From Carya illinoinensis (taxonomy: Eukaryota > Streptophyta > Magnoliopsida > Fagales > Juglandaceae): a DNA stretch of 64,000 bases. The notes beneath the pieces were generated by a model. That model was not told the origin of the DNA and searched no databases. It was given only the letters and a program-made list of their open reading frames with translations. The translations under genes were made by a program, and so were the position numbers. Below are positions 1 to 12,352 of the stretch, in pieces. The number at the start of each line of letters is the position of its first letter. Within the stretch, counting starts at the first letter, position 1. Location: contig NC_056765.1 of the NCBI RefSeq assembly GCF_018687715.1, forward strand, positions 30,402,254 to 30,466,253, written 5' to 3'.

Positions 1-180
1 TGAAAGTTCATGCTTTGATTCTTTTTAGTTGATTTTTAACTCGCACTCTCCGGATTTTGCTGTTTTGGTAAAATATATGTTTGGATTCTCTTTAGTTGAA
101 TTTGAGATCATTGTGTGTTTGACTTTGGTCTACTAAAAGTTTAGGTTCTTTTAATCTGAGTTCTATTTTTTAAAAATAAT
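1..180 (+). promoter_or_regulatory. 5' flank and leader of the GH127 gene
   Basis: AT-rich stretch before the first ATG. A short phrase resembling TTCTTTTTAGTTGA occurs twice, near 18-32 and 90-103. No convincing TATA box with a defined start site can be placed, so the promoter probably lies partly outside the window. The leader ends in an A/T-rich run directly before the ATG at 181. Confidence 0.4.
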
Positions 181-3100
181 ATGAAGGGGTTTGCGTCCTT
201 TGAAATGTTAGTTTTTCTTTTAATCTGTGTGCTATGCGGTTGTGCTGTGGGTAAGGAGTGTACAAACACTCCAACTCAGCTCTCATCACATACCTATCGA
301 TACGAGCTCCTATCCTCAGAAAATGAAACGTGGAAGGAAGAGATGTTTTCACACTACCATTTGATACCGACTGATGATTCTGCGTGGTCAAATTTGCTAC
401 CAAGAAAGGTTTTGCGGGAAGCAGATGAAAACAGTTGGTCAGTGATGTATCGGAAAATGAAAAACCAGGGTGGGTTTAAGCTGTCTGGAGATTTTCTGAA
501 GGAGGTGTCTCTGCATGACGTGAGATTGGATGCAGATTCGATGCATGGACGAGCACAGCAAACAAATTTGGAATATCTATTGCTTTTGGATGTGGATAGA
601 TTGGTTTGGAGCTTTAGGAAGACGGCTGGTTTGCCAACTCCTGGTAAAGCATATAAAGGCTGGGAGGACCCGACTTGTGAGCTTCGGGGTCATTTTGTAG
701 GTTGGTTTCTTTTTTTAATCACTATTGTTACTCATGATTTTTCTACCATATCTTTTGTTTTTCTCCTTGTCTATGTGCAAAGCAATTATCTGTTTATTAG
801 ATTTTCTTTATTTCCTGTAGAAAATAAAGATTAAAAAAATATATTATTGACTACCATAATGCAAGAAAATTGCGGAAAGAAACCCAAAGGTCTTCAAAAA
901 GTAGACTATCTCCAAATCAATGCATTTTGGCCACCCTCTATAATTTCCCTTTAAAGACAAACGAGATCATTTCATTCAAAAGTTAGAGAATATTTGTTTT
1001 TCTATATTGCTATTTTCCTAGATCCCACGTTTTCTTGGATAATTCTATTGATGATTCCTCTACTTTCAAACAAGTGAAATGATAAGCATGAGTGCAATTT
1101 TAGTCTTTAAAATTTGATCTCTATTTTTTATAATGGGAAGCTGGCTTTCGTTATCTTGAAGGGCATTACTTGAGTGCGTCTGCACTAATGTGGGCTAGCA
1201 CTTACAATGATACTCTCAAGCAGAAAATGACAGCATTAGTATCAGCGTTATCTGAGTGTCAGCAGGAAATGGGCACGGGATATCTTTCTGCTTTCCCGTC
1301 TGAGCAATTTGATCGTTTTGAAGCTATAAAACCTGTTTGGGCTCCATATTATACCATTCACAAGGTAGAGTCTACTTTAATTGTTTCACTAATTGTTTTC
1401 CCTGAACATTTTATGCAATTAGCTATCAACTGTCTAGTTATATATAAAAAAAAAGCTATCTACTGTCTTGACAGATCTTGGCAGGCCTTCTGGATCAATA
1501 TACATTTGCTCGTAATGCTCAAGCTTTGAAAATGATGACATGGATGGTTGAGTATTTTTACAATCGTGTTCAGAATGTGATAATGAAATACAGCGTAGAA
1601 AGGCACTATCTGTCACTTAATGAAGAAACTGGTGGCATGAATGATGTCCTTTACAAGTTATACAGCATAACGGTTAGTGAACTTATCTAGACAGTTCTGT
1701 TTGCTTCACTCCTTGATACTTCACTCTACTTGCATGATATTAATTTTCTTTATACTTGGTTGAAATATATTTGAAGAAAAATGACCAGGTTGGCCAATCC
1801 TTTGGACTTTTACAAAGTATTTCCTGAATTCTCTGTTAATCATAGGCAGTCTATGCTCAGACCTCTTTCTTCTGAACTTAGGAAGGGTGTATCTAGAAAC
1901 TATTTGAATTTACAATTGATTTGAATCCTGAGCTTTTGGATATCTATGGTATGATAGGACCCTGTAGTGAGTGATGCGTTGAAAGAAATAACCTTTATGC
2001 TCTCAATAGTTTGTCAATATTAAAGATCTAAATTTGTCATCTTTTTTATAAGTAAAAAAGAAAAAGAAAAAGGAAACTATCTTGAAGTTTTACCATCATC
2101 GCATTAGAAGTTTTTCTTGGATACCATCATACCATGGATGATGGTCAATTGTAACTTGTTATAGTTGATTATATCCGTAGTAAGCTCCTAGTAGCATGTT
2201 GTTACCGTTGGTTCACTAATGTGAAATTTGAGTTCTAATATGAGCCTTTCATGTTACTATATGCAGGAAGATCCAAAGCATTTATTATTGGCCCACCTTT
2301 TCGACAAACCATGCTTTCTAGGAATACTAGCAGTAGAGGTAATCGTTACCAAATGATCTATCTCTATTATCTCTTGGTCTCTTCAATTGTTTTATTGTTA
2401 GTCTGTTCAATTATTTTAAACATATTCATCTTTAACTTTAAAAAAATGCGGTCTGCTGTGCCTGTCTAATCCAACTAAGCCAGATCTCGAAATTGGAAGC
2501 CATTTTGTGATTTCTGGTCTATTAATTTAGTAATTTCACTTTTGGAGCAAAATATCTCCTATGATAAGTGACATCAGTAGCACTTATAGTGTCTCATACT
2601 CATTGGGATTGTAAATAGTTTTTGGTAAGAATACTCCCACCAGAGTGACACAGAAGAGTAGTAGTAATGTTTAAAATCCAATTCGAAATTACAATTAAAA
2701 AAATAAATTTAACAATGTATTACTGAAGCACCACATATATTATTTGTTACCATTGTTAGAGAACTCATCAAAAAATTACTGAATTCAGTCATTCTTAGCA
2801 GACCACATTGATTTTATGCTTTTATTGAAAGTTACATCAGCCATACTCTCTCAGTTTTCTTAAGGCAATTTTTTCTGAAATGATTCATATTAAGTTTCTA
2901 GGTTATTTTAAATTCTGATTTGCATGTTTTCTATATTTTAACAAAACTTTTCCTGTAGGCTGATGACATATCTGGCTTTCATGCCAATACACACATCCCA
3001 ATTGTTATAGGATCTCAAATGCGGTATGAAGTCACTGGCGATCCGCTTTATAAGGTAAATTGGTTTATATGAATCACATATCCTCTGAAACTACCCAGCA

Positions 3101-6100
3101 TCATTTTTACTATTTGTGCGTTGTCATGATACTTCTTTTTACCGTCCCTTTTCATTGTGGCGATCTGTTTTACGAGATAAATTGGTTTATATGAATCATG
3201 GATCCTCTGAAACTACCCGGCATCATTTTTTTTTGTTTGTGCATAATCATGAAATGCTTTTCTACCCTCCCTTTCTGTTGCTTGTTCTTGAACTTGCTCT
3301 TTCAATTTGGTGGGTCTGATCCTTTTATTGCTATTAGCAGTGTATTCTGAAGGTTTATGTGATTAAATCATATGATCATGCACTTATCTTTTTCATGTTT
3401 ATCAAAATAATGGTGTTCCAGGCAATGGCGGCGTTCTTCATGGAGATTGTTAACTCGTCTCACAGCTATGCAACGGGAGGCACATCAGTTAGTGAGTTCT
3501 GGTAATAATCATAATTAATAACTACCCATAAAAAATAATCATAATTCATATTTTGATTTATTTACTTGTTACTGAATCTCTATATACTGTGCAGTGTAAA
3601 TAAGAACAATTGAAAAACTTGCATTTTCACTTAATGTTTGCTAGTTTCTTTCAGATTATCTTGTGACTGTGCATCATTCTGACCCCCTTAACCATTGCAG
3701 GTCAGACCCAAAGAGATTGGCAAGCACCCTACAAGCAGAGAATGAAGAATCTTGCACAACTTATAACATGCTGAAGGTATGCCATATTCTCCCCCTCCCC
3801 CAAAACAACCCCCAATTATAACTGGCACATTTTCTTGTCTCACTTCTTATTCATTTGTGGATTGGCTGCATTTTATGTTGGATATTCATTTTCACATTTG
3901 TGTGCATTTTATGTTGGATATTCATTTTCACATTTGTGTGTGGCGTTTTATTGTTATTATTATTATTATTGAAATAAATTACCTTATATGGTAACTGGTA
4001 GTCTTGCTGATTCTGTAGGTCTCTCGCCAGTTGTTTACATGGACCAAAGAAATGGCATATGCAGATTATTATGAGCGTGCCTTGACTAATGGTGTGCTAG
4101 GCATTCAAAGAGGAACAGAGCCTGGAGTGATGATTTATATGCTCCCTCTAGGTCGTGGAGTTTCCAAGGCCAGAAGCTTCCATGGATGGGGAACAAAAGA
4201 AGAGTCTTTTTGGTGTTGCTATGGCACAGGTTTGAATCGACTGTCAAATTTGAACTTGTTGCTTTAGAATGAAAGCCAACAATTTATCCTTTTTCCGTTT
4301 CGCATCAATCTTAAGTTCTTTGAATCTGAGGATTTTTTTTTTCATATTTTGTTGTTCTGATTGCGAAATTTAATCTGGTTTTCTACATCTCTACTATGAA
4401 TGATGCCCGGTAAACCACTGATTTATTTCTTTATTACTACATCCACTTGATAAGTGTTTTTTTTTTAAATTTTTTTTCAGGCATTGAATCATTCTCAAAG
4501 TTAGGAGATTCCATATATTTTGAAGAGGAAGGAACAGTTCCTGGTCTTTACATCATCCAGTACATATCAAGCTCACTTGATTGGAAATCTGGACAAATAA
4601 TGCTCAATCTGAAAGTTGATCCTGTTGGTTCCTGGGATCCTTACCTTCGAGTGACATTCACATTTTCTTCCAAGGGAGTTAAGGTAAAAATTATTCCCCT
4701 TCAGAGAGATAGGAGGTAGTTTTTTTTTTGCTTAATGTAATTTATATATCCCAGCTGAATTTATCTCCTTTTTTACTTCTCTTACTAAGACAATTAATGA
4801 GGAAATTGCTAATTATCAAAATTAAATATAGGTCCTAAATTGCTAATCATAGAGTTTACACATAATACTTCAGTAGTATGGAAGTACTAGTTATCAAAAT
4901 TAAAAATGGATCCTAAATTGCTAATCATAAAGATTGCCCATTAATATTTTAGTTGGATGGAAGCCATTTATCTATCTATCATGCACACTGGATTTAGTGG
5001 TAATAAAACCTAGATCTGAACGGGGAACTTGGGATTATTCTCGTACCCAAAAAAAGTTCCTTTTTTCTCTTTTAATTGGTAAGATTGTCACTCTGTTGTT
5101 CAGATCTATAGTTTTCAAGACAAAGGAGAGTATTTTTTACTAATTGGAGGGTGCTGTCTGATTACCTATCAACAAATAAAATAGAAATGGAGGGTGCTGT
5201 CTGGTAAATAGGCTGTTTTTTCAATATGACATTATTCTTTATGTTTTGTGTCTGAACTTTCCCAAGATAGCATTCTGTATCACTGTGCTATTTTTTTATA
5301 TTTATACATGACTAAGAATTTTATTAATGAAAGCATTAGGCATAACCCATGTGCATATGACTCTGATAAAACTGGTATCTGGCCCTAATAATATCCATGA
5401 AATTTATATATCAAAAAAATAATATCCATGAAATTTATTTGTCAATATTTCAGAGTCATAGATATCTCTCCCTTCCTCCTTCCCAGTCAAATCCTTCGTC
5501 TATCCTCCCAGGGTACACACGAACACACTTGACAACATATCCTATCACATATGCACTTGTGTTGTGAAAGTAATCTCAAGTTATACTGAATAATTTTTTT
5601 ATTTGATAAAATATATTGTAGTTAAATAATAAACCCTGAACCATCTGATTTAAGGGCTTTGACTAAAAATGTGGAGAGTGAATAGCTTATGCAATTTCTT
5701 GAAGTACTAATTAGGTACAAAGTTAAAGCAAAGAATGATTTTGTGAGTTACACAGCCAGGAGGTTAATCAGGTATCAATTGGTCTTAAGTAATCTTTCCA
5801 TTTCTGAGGAAAATTCAGTTACAAATGAAGTAGGAGAAACACTCATATCTTACGTGTCTGTCTGACTACAAATAGATATAAGATTTTTTTTACTGGATTG
5901 AATATGTAGGGAGCTGGCCAATCATCTAGCTTGAAGTTTCGTATACCAAGTTGGACAGATACCCAAGGTGCAATGGTTTCACTAAATGATGAGAGTCTGC
6001 CTCTAGCACCTCCAGGTGAGTTTCTTCATTATATCCGCTAGTTTATCTTGGAAGGGACCCATCATATAGTGCAGTTATATATATATATATATATTTTTTG

Positions 6101-6275
6101 GGTCTTTTGTTTATCTTTTTCATGAATATTCTCATCACTTTCACGTCAATGGAATTTAGTCTGTGTTGGATCTACTATTGAGTCCTTAGAGCATGTAGAG
6201 TTTCTTGGAAAGGAACTACAGTTTCTTTGCTTGTCAAAGGGGTAGGGGTGTGGGGGTGTGTGTGTGTGTGTGAGG

Positions 6276-6323
<48 letters not shown>

Positions 6324-7305
6324 ATTGATTATTGGCATTCTGATGCAGGCAACTTCTTATCAGTCACTAGAAATTGGGGACCTGATGACAAATTAATTCT
6401 TCAGCTGCCCGTTAGTTTGAGAACAGAAGCTATCAAAGGTAATATGGTGGATGCTTGAACAGTTCATTCATATGCTGAACCCCAGCACAATATAATGTCT
6501 AGAAAATGATATTTTATGGATGATGAATTACTGAAATTGTTTTGAACGAACTCCAGATGAACGGTCTGAGTATGCCTCTATTCAGGCAATACTTTATGGC
6601 CCATATCTGCTAGCAGGTCATTCCAGTGGCGACTGGGACGTCAAAACCAGCTCAGGCAAAACTCCTTCAGACTGGATAACACCAATTCCTGCTGCTTACA
6701 GTACTTACCTGGTTTCTTTGTACCAAGAGTCCAGTGACTCAACATTTGTCTTAACCAATTCAAACCAATCGATTACGATGGAAGAATTGCCTGCATATGG
6801 GACTGATTCTGCCATTCATGCCACTTTCAGACTGATCTTAAATGACTCATCTTCTGAAATACTTTCAGCAATGACAGATGCTATTGGCGAGTCAGTTATG
6901 CTGGAACCATTCAGCTTTCCAGGAATGGTTGTTGTGCAACTCGGAACAGATAAAAACCTTGCAATTGCAGATTCTCTTAGTGACGATGGCTCTTCTGTTT
7001 TCCGGTTGGTCCCAGGATTGGATGGAAGGCCTGAAACAGTATCTTTGGAATCAGAGAGCAACAAGGATTGCTTTGTGTATAGTGGTGTGAACTATCAATC
7101 AGGTACAAGCATAAAGCTCAGCTGCAAACCAGAGTCATCAGACGAAGATTTTAATCGAGCTGCTAGCTTTATATTAAGCAAGGGAATTAGGGAATACCAT
7201 CCTATAAGCTTTGTGGCTAAAGGCGTGAAGAGGAATTTTCTTCTGGCTCCATTACACAGCTTCCAGGATGAATCTTATACTGTTTATTTCAACGTTCAAG
7301 CTTAA
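181..7305 (+). CDS. GH127 (DUF1680) beta-L-arabinofuranosidase-like protein, 12 exons, 867 aa
   Basis: Exons by GT-AG junctions and frame: 181-700, 1162-1364, 1475-1672, 2267-2338, 2959-3054, 3422-3501, 3701-3776, 4019-4229, 4481-4683, 5910-6015, 6349-6438, 6557-7305. They sum to 2604 nt in one frame with no internal stop. Residues 1-24 form a hydrophobic signal peptide, so the protein should be secreted. The sequence follows the Arabidopsis At5g12950/At5g12960 type (about 860 aa) throughout. GH127 enzymes use a Zn-bound cysteine nucleophile to release beta-linked L-arabinofuranose, as on hydroxyproline-rich glycoproteins. By alignment from memory with the bacterial enzyme HypBA1, the acid/base would be Glu388 (SVSEFW). 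The Zn ligands and nucleophile would be Glu406 and Cys408 (ESC) and Cys481-Cys482 (WCCYG). All are present, so an active enzyme is plausible. Plant substrate is inferred. A fragment of a second copy lies at 12029-12352. Confidence 0.93.
3037..3280 (+). repeat. About 122-bp tandem duplication across the exon 5/intron 5 boundary
   Basis: The end of exon 5 and its donor, from GGCGATCC at 3037 onward, recurs from 3159 as a diverged copy inside intron 5. Both copies carry AAATTGGTTTATATGAATCA and the following CCTCTGAAACTACCC. In the first copy the exon end is followed by the used donor GTAAAT. In the second the corresponding bases read ATAAAT, so the duplicate donor is dead. Confidence 0.8.
3868..3939 (+). 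repeat. 36-bp direct tandem repeat in intron 7
   Basis: Two adjacent near-identical 36-bp units beginning GCATTTTATGTTGGATATTC lie within intron 7 of the GH127 gene. No function is evident. Confidence 0.8.
4811..4950 (+). repeat. Diverged tandem repeat of about 75-80 bp in intron 9
   Basis: Two units share TTATCAAAATTAAA followed by GGTCCTAAATTGCTAATCAT or its near copy. They lie in the longest intron of the gene (4684-5909). Confidence 0.65.
6256..6320 (+). repeat. (GT)n(GA)n microsatellite in intron 10
   Basis: A GT run is followed by about 20 GA repeats, ending 28 bp before the acceptor of exon 11. The purine run lies where a pyrimidine tract would normally be, but 27 bp of mixed sequence separate it from the AG. 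Length variation here could affect splicing of exon 11. Confidence 0.9.
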
Positions 7306-7345
7306 TAATTTGGGGACCAGGAAGTCCCTGATAAACCGATTGCAC

Positions 7346-7351
7346 AATAAA
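7346..7351 (+). terminator. Candidate polyadenylation signal AATAAA of the GH127 gene
   Basis: The canonical hexamer lies 41 nt after the TAA stop. Plant polyadenylation signals are loose, so later T-rich stretches near 7570-7610 may also be used. Confidence 0.4.
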
Positions 7352-7694
7352 TTTCGTCCGCCGTGTTGCTTCTCTCAAGAGGAGTTCAAATTTATTCGTA
7401 AATTTTTGAACTGCACAGATGGACTGATTTAATGTTGATTCAAGGCACTTTGAGCCTGACTTTGTATAGGAGTCATTAGATTATCCAGAATGTAAACATT
7501 GGTGAAAGGAGATTCTATGATGCTATCTTTTCATATATTCTTAAATTTCGTAGTCAGCTGTATGTCATTCAAGGTTTTTTTTTTCATTTTTGATCTCTTT
7601 TTTTTTTCACAACTTGCCATGCCGTGAAAAGATTCATTGGAGTTGCATGATTTAGCTGCGGTTTATTTTATTTATGAGGATTGTCTTCAGGCTG

Positions 7695-8737
7695 GGGTAC
7701 CTGCTATATATACATGAAGAAAACATCATTTTTTTCCATTTTCCAAACAGTTAAAGAGTGGTGAAAAGTTGACATGTTAAATCATCAAGTTTATTAACCT
7801 TTCCTTTATTGCTTGAACTATTTTCCTTACCTTCTACTCCCTTCCCAGCCCCAGCTTCTCCTAGAAGCCTTGTTTGCATTGGTCACTTTAGGATGAGGAG
7901 CCACCACATTAGATACATTGCTGCACTGATTCACTTCATCACCACAAACCGGATGGGCTGCCGAGGTCATAGTTGATGGTTATTGAATCATTCTCTACAG
8001 AATTTTTCACAGTTGCACACTGCTTCAAAGCTTCTTTTATGGCACGTAGAAGAGTATAAGCTTTACAAACGTGAAGCTGTAGACACCCCAGCAAAAGATA
8101 CATCTTTCATAGAAGTAGGCACCCAATGTGTGTGACACTCGTACAAGGATTAGACCCAAATGAGATAAGATGGCTTTAGATAAAAGTTTATAGTGGAATA
8201 AAATATTATTAGAATATTAGTTTTAATATTATTATTATTTTAGAATTTGAAAAAGCTGAATTATTTTTAATGTTTTGTGTGAGAATTTGTAAAAATTATA
8301 ATGATGAGATAAGAAAAGATGGTTTTAGTATCCAAACAAGCCCTAAATCTGTCGAGAATTTTCCACCATCTCTTTTCAAATTGTTCCTCTGTCCATGACT
8401 TATAGACACACTTTGTAAATTTTAGCATAAAACTATCATTCCACATGCACTAAAACTCAAGCTGTCTAGGGATCTTTTCCCGTACATGCCACAAACAACA
8501 ACAATGGCAGGTGCCTGGAAGACTACCGCAATAGCTGCATTTATGGCATTGTTTTGGTCTGTGAGTATTACTCTTGGAGCTCGTTCCTCCATTGCTATAA
8601 ACCATGTTTGAAATAACCAAACAAAAGTATAAGCTGTCTCGTCTGCAATCAATGCACAACCAAGTAACGTGGGTTGAATATGATGGTTTACTCCGATAAA
8701 GAGAACCAATGGTATCTTATACTTGTTTGTAAAATAG
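7695..8737 (-). pseudogene. Truncated FRS4 pseudogene, copy A of the tandem gene pair
   Basis: This stretch matches the intact FRS4 gene in three blocks. About 7695-8068 corresponds to 14005-14346 (intron 1 and the C-terminal part of exon 1). About 8069-8150 corresponds to 14945-15050. About 8345-8737 corresponds to 15068-15467 (MULE transposase-like domain). Relative to the intact gene, some 600 bp between the first two blocks are deleted and a MITE of about 190 bp is inserted between the last two. Exons 2 and 3, the DNA-binding domain and the start are missing. Frameshifts are present, for example where the intact gene has the residues TRHCYCLWHV. It cannot make FRS4. Confidence 0.9.
8155..8341. 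mobile_element. MITE family A, copy 1, inside the FRS4 pseudogene
   Basis: An AT-rich insert absent from the intact FRS4 gene. It has ends of the type ATGAGATAAGATGG and TATCCAAACAAG and the family core TTATAATGATGAGATAAG. Its position in a dead copy only is consistent with insertion after the gene duplication. Confidence 0.75.
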
Positions 8738-8984
8738 GTGGGGTGTCAATTTATAAATAGAAGTAGTCTTCGGAATCCCACATCAAAAGTATGTAAATGC
8801 ATAACTCAATTTATAAATGGAAAATCAAAATAGTTTGTTGGCCATAATGAAGAACTGCTGTGGTATTAGGCAATCAATGATGATAAACAATGTATGACTG
8901 CACTGATGCGGCCCCTCCAAAGAGACCACGCTGGCTATACATTGATCTTACAAAATAATACAATAACAATAATTATTTTGTCCT

Positions 8985-10011
8985 ATTTTATTTGGAGCAA
9001 CTCACCCTTTCATTTGAAAACATGGTAAATAAGCTTTACCTTTATCATTTTTGTTTAGAAAATTTATTATTATTTTGATTTGATTAGTTATTAGCATGTT
9101 GTGTTTGTTTATGCGATAATAGTTTTTCTACAATATTTCATACAAAACAGAATTTTAGTGAGAAGAAAAGTTGACAACAAAAGATTATTATATGACAATA
9201 ATTCATTGTAATTTTAATTCTAGTTATCTAAATTGACAACAAAAGATTATTAAAAAAAAAAAATTGATAAGATTGAATAATACAATGCATGAGAAAAGTT
9301 ATAATTGGACATATGAACAGAAGATTAAGTGTTTCAAATTTGTACACAAATCATATATATCATATGAGCTTTGCCATTCATAAGCCTATACACCACTGTC
9401 ACCACACACCATATAATTTTTTTTTTTTAAATTTTATTTAGTTTTATTCTTTTTAAAATAATAGAATTCTTCTATTAATCATTCATATACTATACATTTA
9501 ATAAGAGAAAAAAATTAAAAAAAAAATAATAAAAAGAGTGGTGTGTGGTGTATGAGGCTTATGAATAGAATTTTTCATATTATATTGTACAAGATCAAAA
9601 GTACTGACGAGTTTTAAATTCTGCAACATTTTTTAGAATTCTAATGTAAATCATTTTAAAAATACAAACAAAAATCAAGAAAAAATTACATGCCGGCCGG
9701 GGTGGAAACTGGAAAGGAGCATATCGCAGCTTAATGGCTATTAATTGACAAAAAAAAAAAAAAAAAAAAATCCACCCCATGTAACGCATTTTAATTTCAT
9801 TCCCTTCTGTTTGTATTTTCAGTTCTTGGATGAGATGAGCCTTAATTAGTCATCTTTACCCATTTGAATTTTGTTCCCTTTTGCATGTATTTCCAGTTTC
9901 CTCCTTTTATTCCTAGTTTTTGGATGAGCCTAGCAGTCATCTTGACGCATTTTAATTTTGTTTCATCCAGCGTGTGTTCTTAGTTCCTGGGTGAGCAACA
10001 GTCGTCTTGAC
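8985..10011. repeat. Local tandem duplication, unit A
   Basis: Matches unit B (10012-11000) in three blocks: TTTATTTGGAG..CTCA onward, AATTGACAACAAAAGATTAT onward, and CACAAGATCAAAAGTA-type sequence through the ATTACATGCC and GGATGAG..GAGCC phrases. It is interrupted by a MITE (about 9361-9578). No coding function was recognised, although a phrase ending in a GTAAGTA-like donor near 10050 in unit B could be exon-derived. A related sequence occurs near 48060-48200. Confidence 0.7.
9361..9578. mobile_element. MITE family C with about 30-bp inverted ends
   Basis: The left end ATTCATAAGCCTATACACC and the right end GGTGTATGAGGCTTATGAAT are inverted, with an A/T-rich core. The homologous site in unit B lacks the element. 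Short direct repeats CATAT flank it. A related element with GAAAAATTCTA..CATAAGCCTCACACC lies at about 24628-24780. Confidence 0.75.
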
Positions 10012-10020
10012 CCATTTTAT
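9786..10020. repeat. Degenerate tandem array of about 75-85-bp units
   Basis: Three units start with a CATTTTAATTT-like phrase, carry a TTGCATGTAT- and CAGTT(C)CTGGATGAG-like middle, and end in AGTCATCTTGACC-like sequence. Further isolated units lie at about 10965-11000 and 11170-11265. Confidence 0.65.
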
Positions 10021-10196
10021 TTGGAGAAACTCATCATTTCATTTGAAAATATGGTAAGTATGCTTTACCATTGTCATTTTTATTTTTATTTTTTGATTTT
10101 ATTAGTGATTAGTCTGTTGTGGTTGTTTAGGCAATGGTAATTATTCTGCAATATTTCATACACAGATAAATTTTAATGAGAAGAAAAATAACACTA

Positions 10197-10470
10197 TTTT
10201 TTTTTTTTTAATGGAAAAGATGAAACTTCATTAACTTAAAAGAAATAGCATAAACCTGCATACAATCTGGACTAATATCCAGTTCAACGGCATCTAATTC
10301 TAACTCTATATATGCCTTAGCAAGATTATGAGCAAATTCATTGCCACATCTTTTAATAAAAACAACCTTCCAACTAAAATTGCTAAAATAAGTACAAACA
10401 TATACATAAAAATATCTCAAAATAGGATAATGTGACAATAAATTCTGAATTATTTTCAAAGATAGAGTAC
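10197..10470 (-). mobile_element. 3' end of a non-LTR retrotransposon (RNase H remnant)
   Basis: A poly-T run at about 10197-10211 marks the poly-A tail of a minus-strand element. The frame behind it (10208-10459) ends with an RVT_3/RNase H-like stretch containing the residues GNEFAHNLAKAY. That matches the C-terminal signature of plant LINE RNase H domains, xxGNxxAHxLAK. The element is truncated to its last 270 bp and lies in duplication unit B. Confidence 0.75.
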
Positions 10471-11011
10471 TACTATAAGTAGTGTAAGTTTAATTTCTTA
10501 TATTGCATTTTATTTTATACTTTTTACTGTCACCAAGTCTATAATTTGAAACTTTACCATTTGAGGCATCTTTTTATGATTGGGTGTGATAAATACTTCA
10601 ATACTTTTCAATAATAAATATATATCTTAAATTCACATCATTTATTATCATATGATAATAATTAATTATAATTTTAATTCCAATTATTTAAATTGACAAC
10701 AAAAGATTATGAAAAAAAAATTGATGAGATTGAATTAATTTTAAGGGATCAAATATAATGCACAAGAAAAGTTATAATTAGACATATGAATAGAAATTAA
10801 GTGCTTCAAACTTCTACACAAATCATACATATTATATTGCACAAGATCAAAAGTATTGGCGATTTCTGAATTCTACAACATTTTTTAAAATTCTAGGAGA
10901 AATTACATGCCAACCGAGCCGAAACTAGAAAGGGGCATATAGCAACTTAACGGCTCCACCACATGTAATATTGCAGTTCCTGGATGAGGTGAGCCTTAAG
11001 CAGTAAGAAAA

Positions 11012-11175
11012 ATTTAGTTGCAAACATAACTGCGCATTAATATGTGTACTAATCGAATGTGATTGGTCAAAAAGTTGATTTGATTGAAAACAATGCTAAT
11101 TTAAATTTTAAATATAAAGGAATCAGTATTGGTACGCAGATTAGTACATGACTTTACTTGTATGTAACAAAACTC
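11012..11175. mobile_element. MITE family B, copy 1
   Basis: Inverted ends of TTGCAAACATAACTGCGCA type against TAGTACATGACTTTACTTGT, with ATTGGTACGCAGATTAGTAC. The family's second copy is at about 62366-62540, where the inverted repeats are clearer. Confidence 0.75.
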
Positions 11176-11265
11176 CAAGCAGTCATGTTCACCTATTTTA
11201 ATTTCATTCCCTCTTGCATGCAAGTATTCTCAATTCCTGGACAAGCGTAGCAGTCATCTTGATCA

Positions 11266-12028
11266 TTTTAATTTTAGAACCAATAAAACGTAACCAATCA
11301 AGTGTAGTATAACAGTACACAACTTGTATCAATAACTCAAAAATTATGCATTTATCTTTTATGCATGGAAATATGTTTAAAAATTTTAAAAACAATAAGA
11401 ATTACGCTACTGTTTCTATTAAATTCTTCAATATACATTTGGCATACTACTGCATCCCAAAACGACAACACCCGAAAGCAAAAAACTTCTATTGATTTAG
11501 CCTATTAATATCCATCTCGATCCTTCTGACTCATAATCATTTAGCAGAAAATACAGTCACAACAAAATCCAGAAATACAAAATCCCTATACAGTATACAC
11601 CCTTCATTTACATATAAAACTCAATATTCATAATCAAACTCTAAACATATAAACACAAAAATTACTATACAAACTGACATTCGTATTCAAAAAATCAAAA
11701 GTCAGAAAAAGAGAAAGAGGAACGTACCAAGCGACAATCGAAACAAGCAAACCAAACCAATCAGCCAACACTTTCAACCAAATATGGTGTAGTATGACAA
11801 CTAATTGTACATATTAAAATCATCGTTTGTTTCATATTTTAACACTACACAAGTTGCATCAGTAACCAAAAAATTATGCATTTAAAGATGGAAATACATT
11901 CATAATGATAATTACAAGGACCAGAAGTCCTCCAACTTTCCAGGAAAAAAAATATTTTAAAATCAACTTCTTTTATCTTTTATGCCTAGAAATATTTAAA
12001 AAAAAATTAAAAACAATAATAATTACAC
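11266..12028. other. AT-rich intergenic stretch
   Basis: No gene, RNA or clear repeat ends were recognised. Short reading frames lack family resemblance. Confidence 0.5.
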
Positions 12029-12352
12029 CAAAACCAGCTCAGGCAAAACTCTTTCAGACTGGACAACACCAATTCCTGCTGCTCACAGTACTAACCTGGT
12101 TTCTTTGTCCCAAGAGTCTAGGGACTCAAAATTTGTCTTAAACAATTCGAACCAATCGATTACGATGGAAGAATTTCTTGCATATGGGACTGATTCTATG
12201 ATGCTAAACTGCTATTCTTCTGAAGTTTTTCATATGTCATTCAAGGTTCTTATTTTTTATCTCTTTTTTTCACAAGTTGCCACGCCGTGAAAAGATTCAT
12301 TGGAGTTGCATAATTTAGCTGAAGTTTATTTTATTTATGAGGATTGATTTCT
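12029..12352 (+). pseudogene. GH127 3' fragment, copy B of the tandem gene pair
   Basis: 12029-12205 matches the start of the last GH127 exon (about 6644-6812), including NSNQSITMEE. At the bases GATTCT the match jumps to about 7511 and then runs through the 3' flank to about 7690, including CACGCCGTGAAAAGATTCAT. About 700 bp of coding sequence are therefore deleted at a 6-bp microhomology. All earlier exons are gone. It is non-functional and marks the upstream partner of the intact FRS4 gene. Confidence 0.9.

Larger units (their letters stand above)
10012..11265. repeat. Local tandem duplication, unit B
   Basis: Second copy of 8985-10011. It is split by a 3' LINE fragment at about 10197-10470 and contains a MITE at 11012-11175. 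Otherwise it is AT-rich noncoding sequence. Confidence 0.65.

Noticed and set aside
6816..7090. Antisense and alternative frames in the last GH127 exon
   Set aside because: They overlap a conserved, open coding exon and show no independent support.
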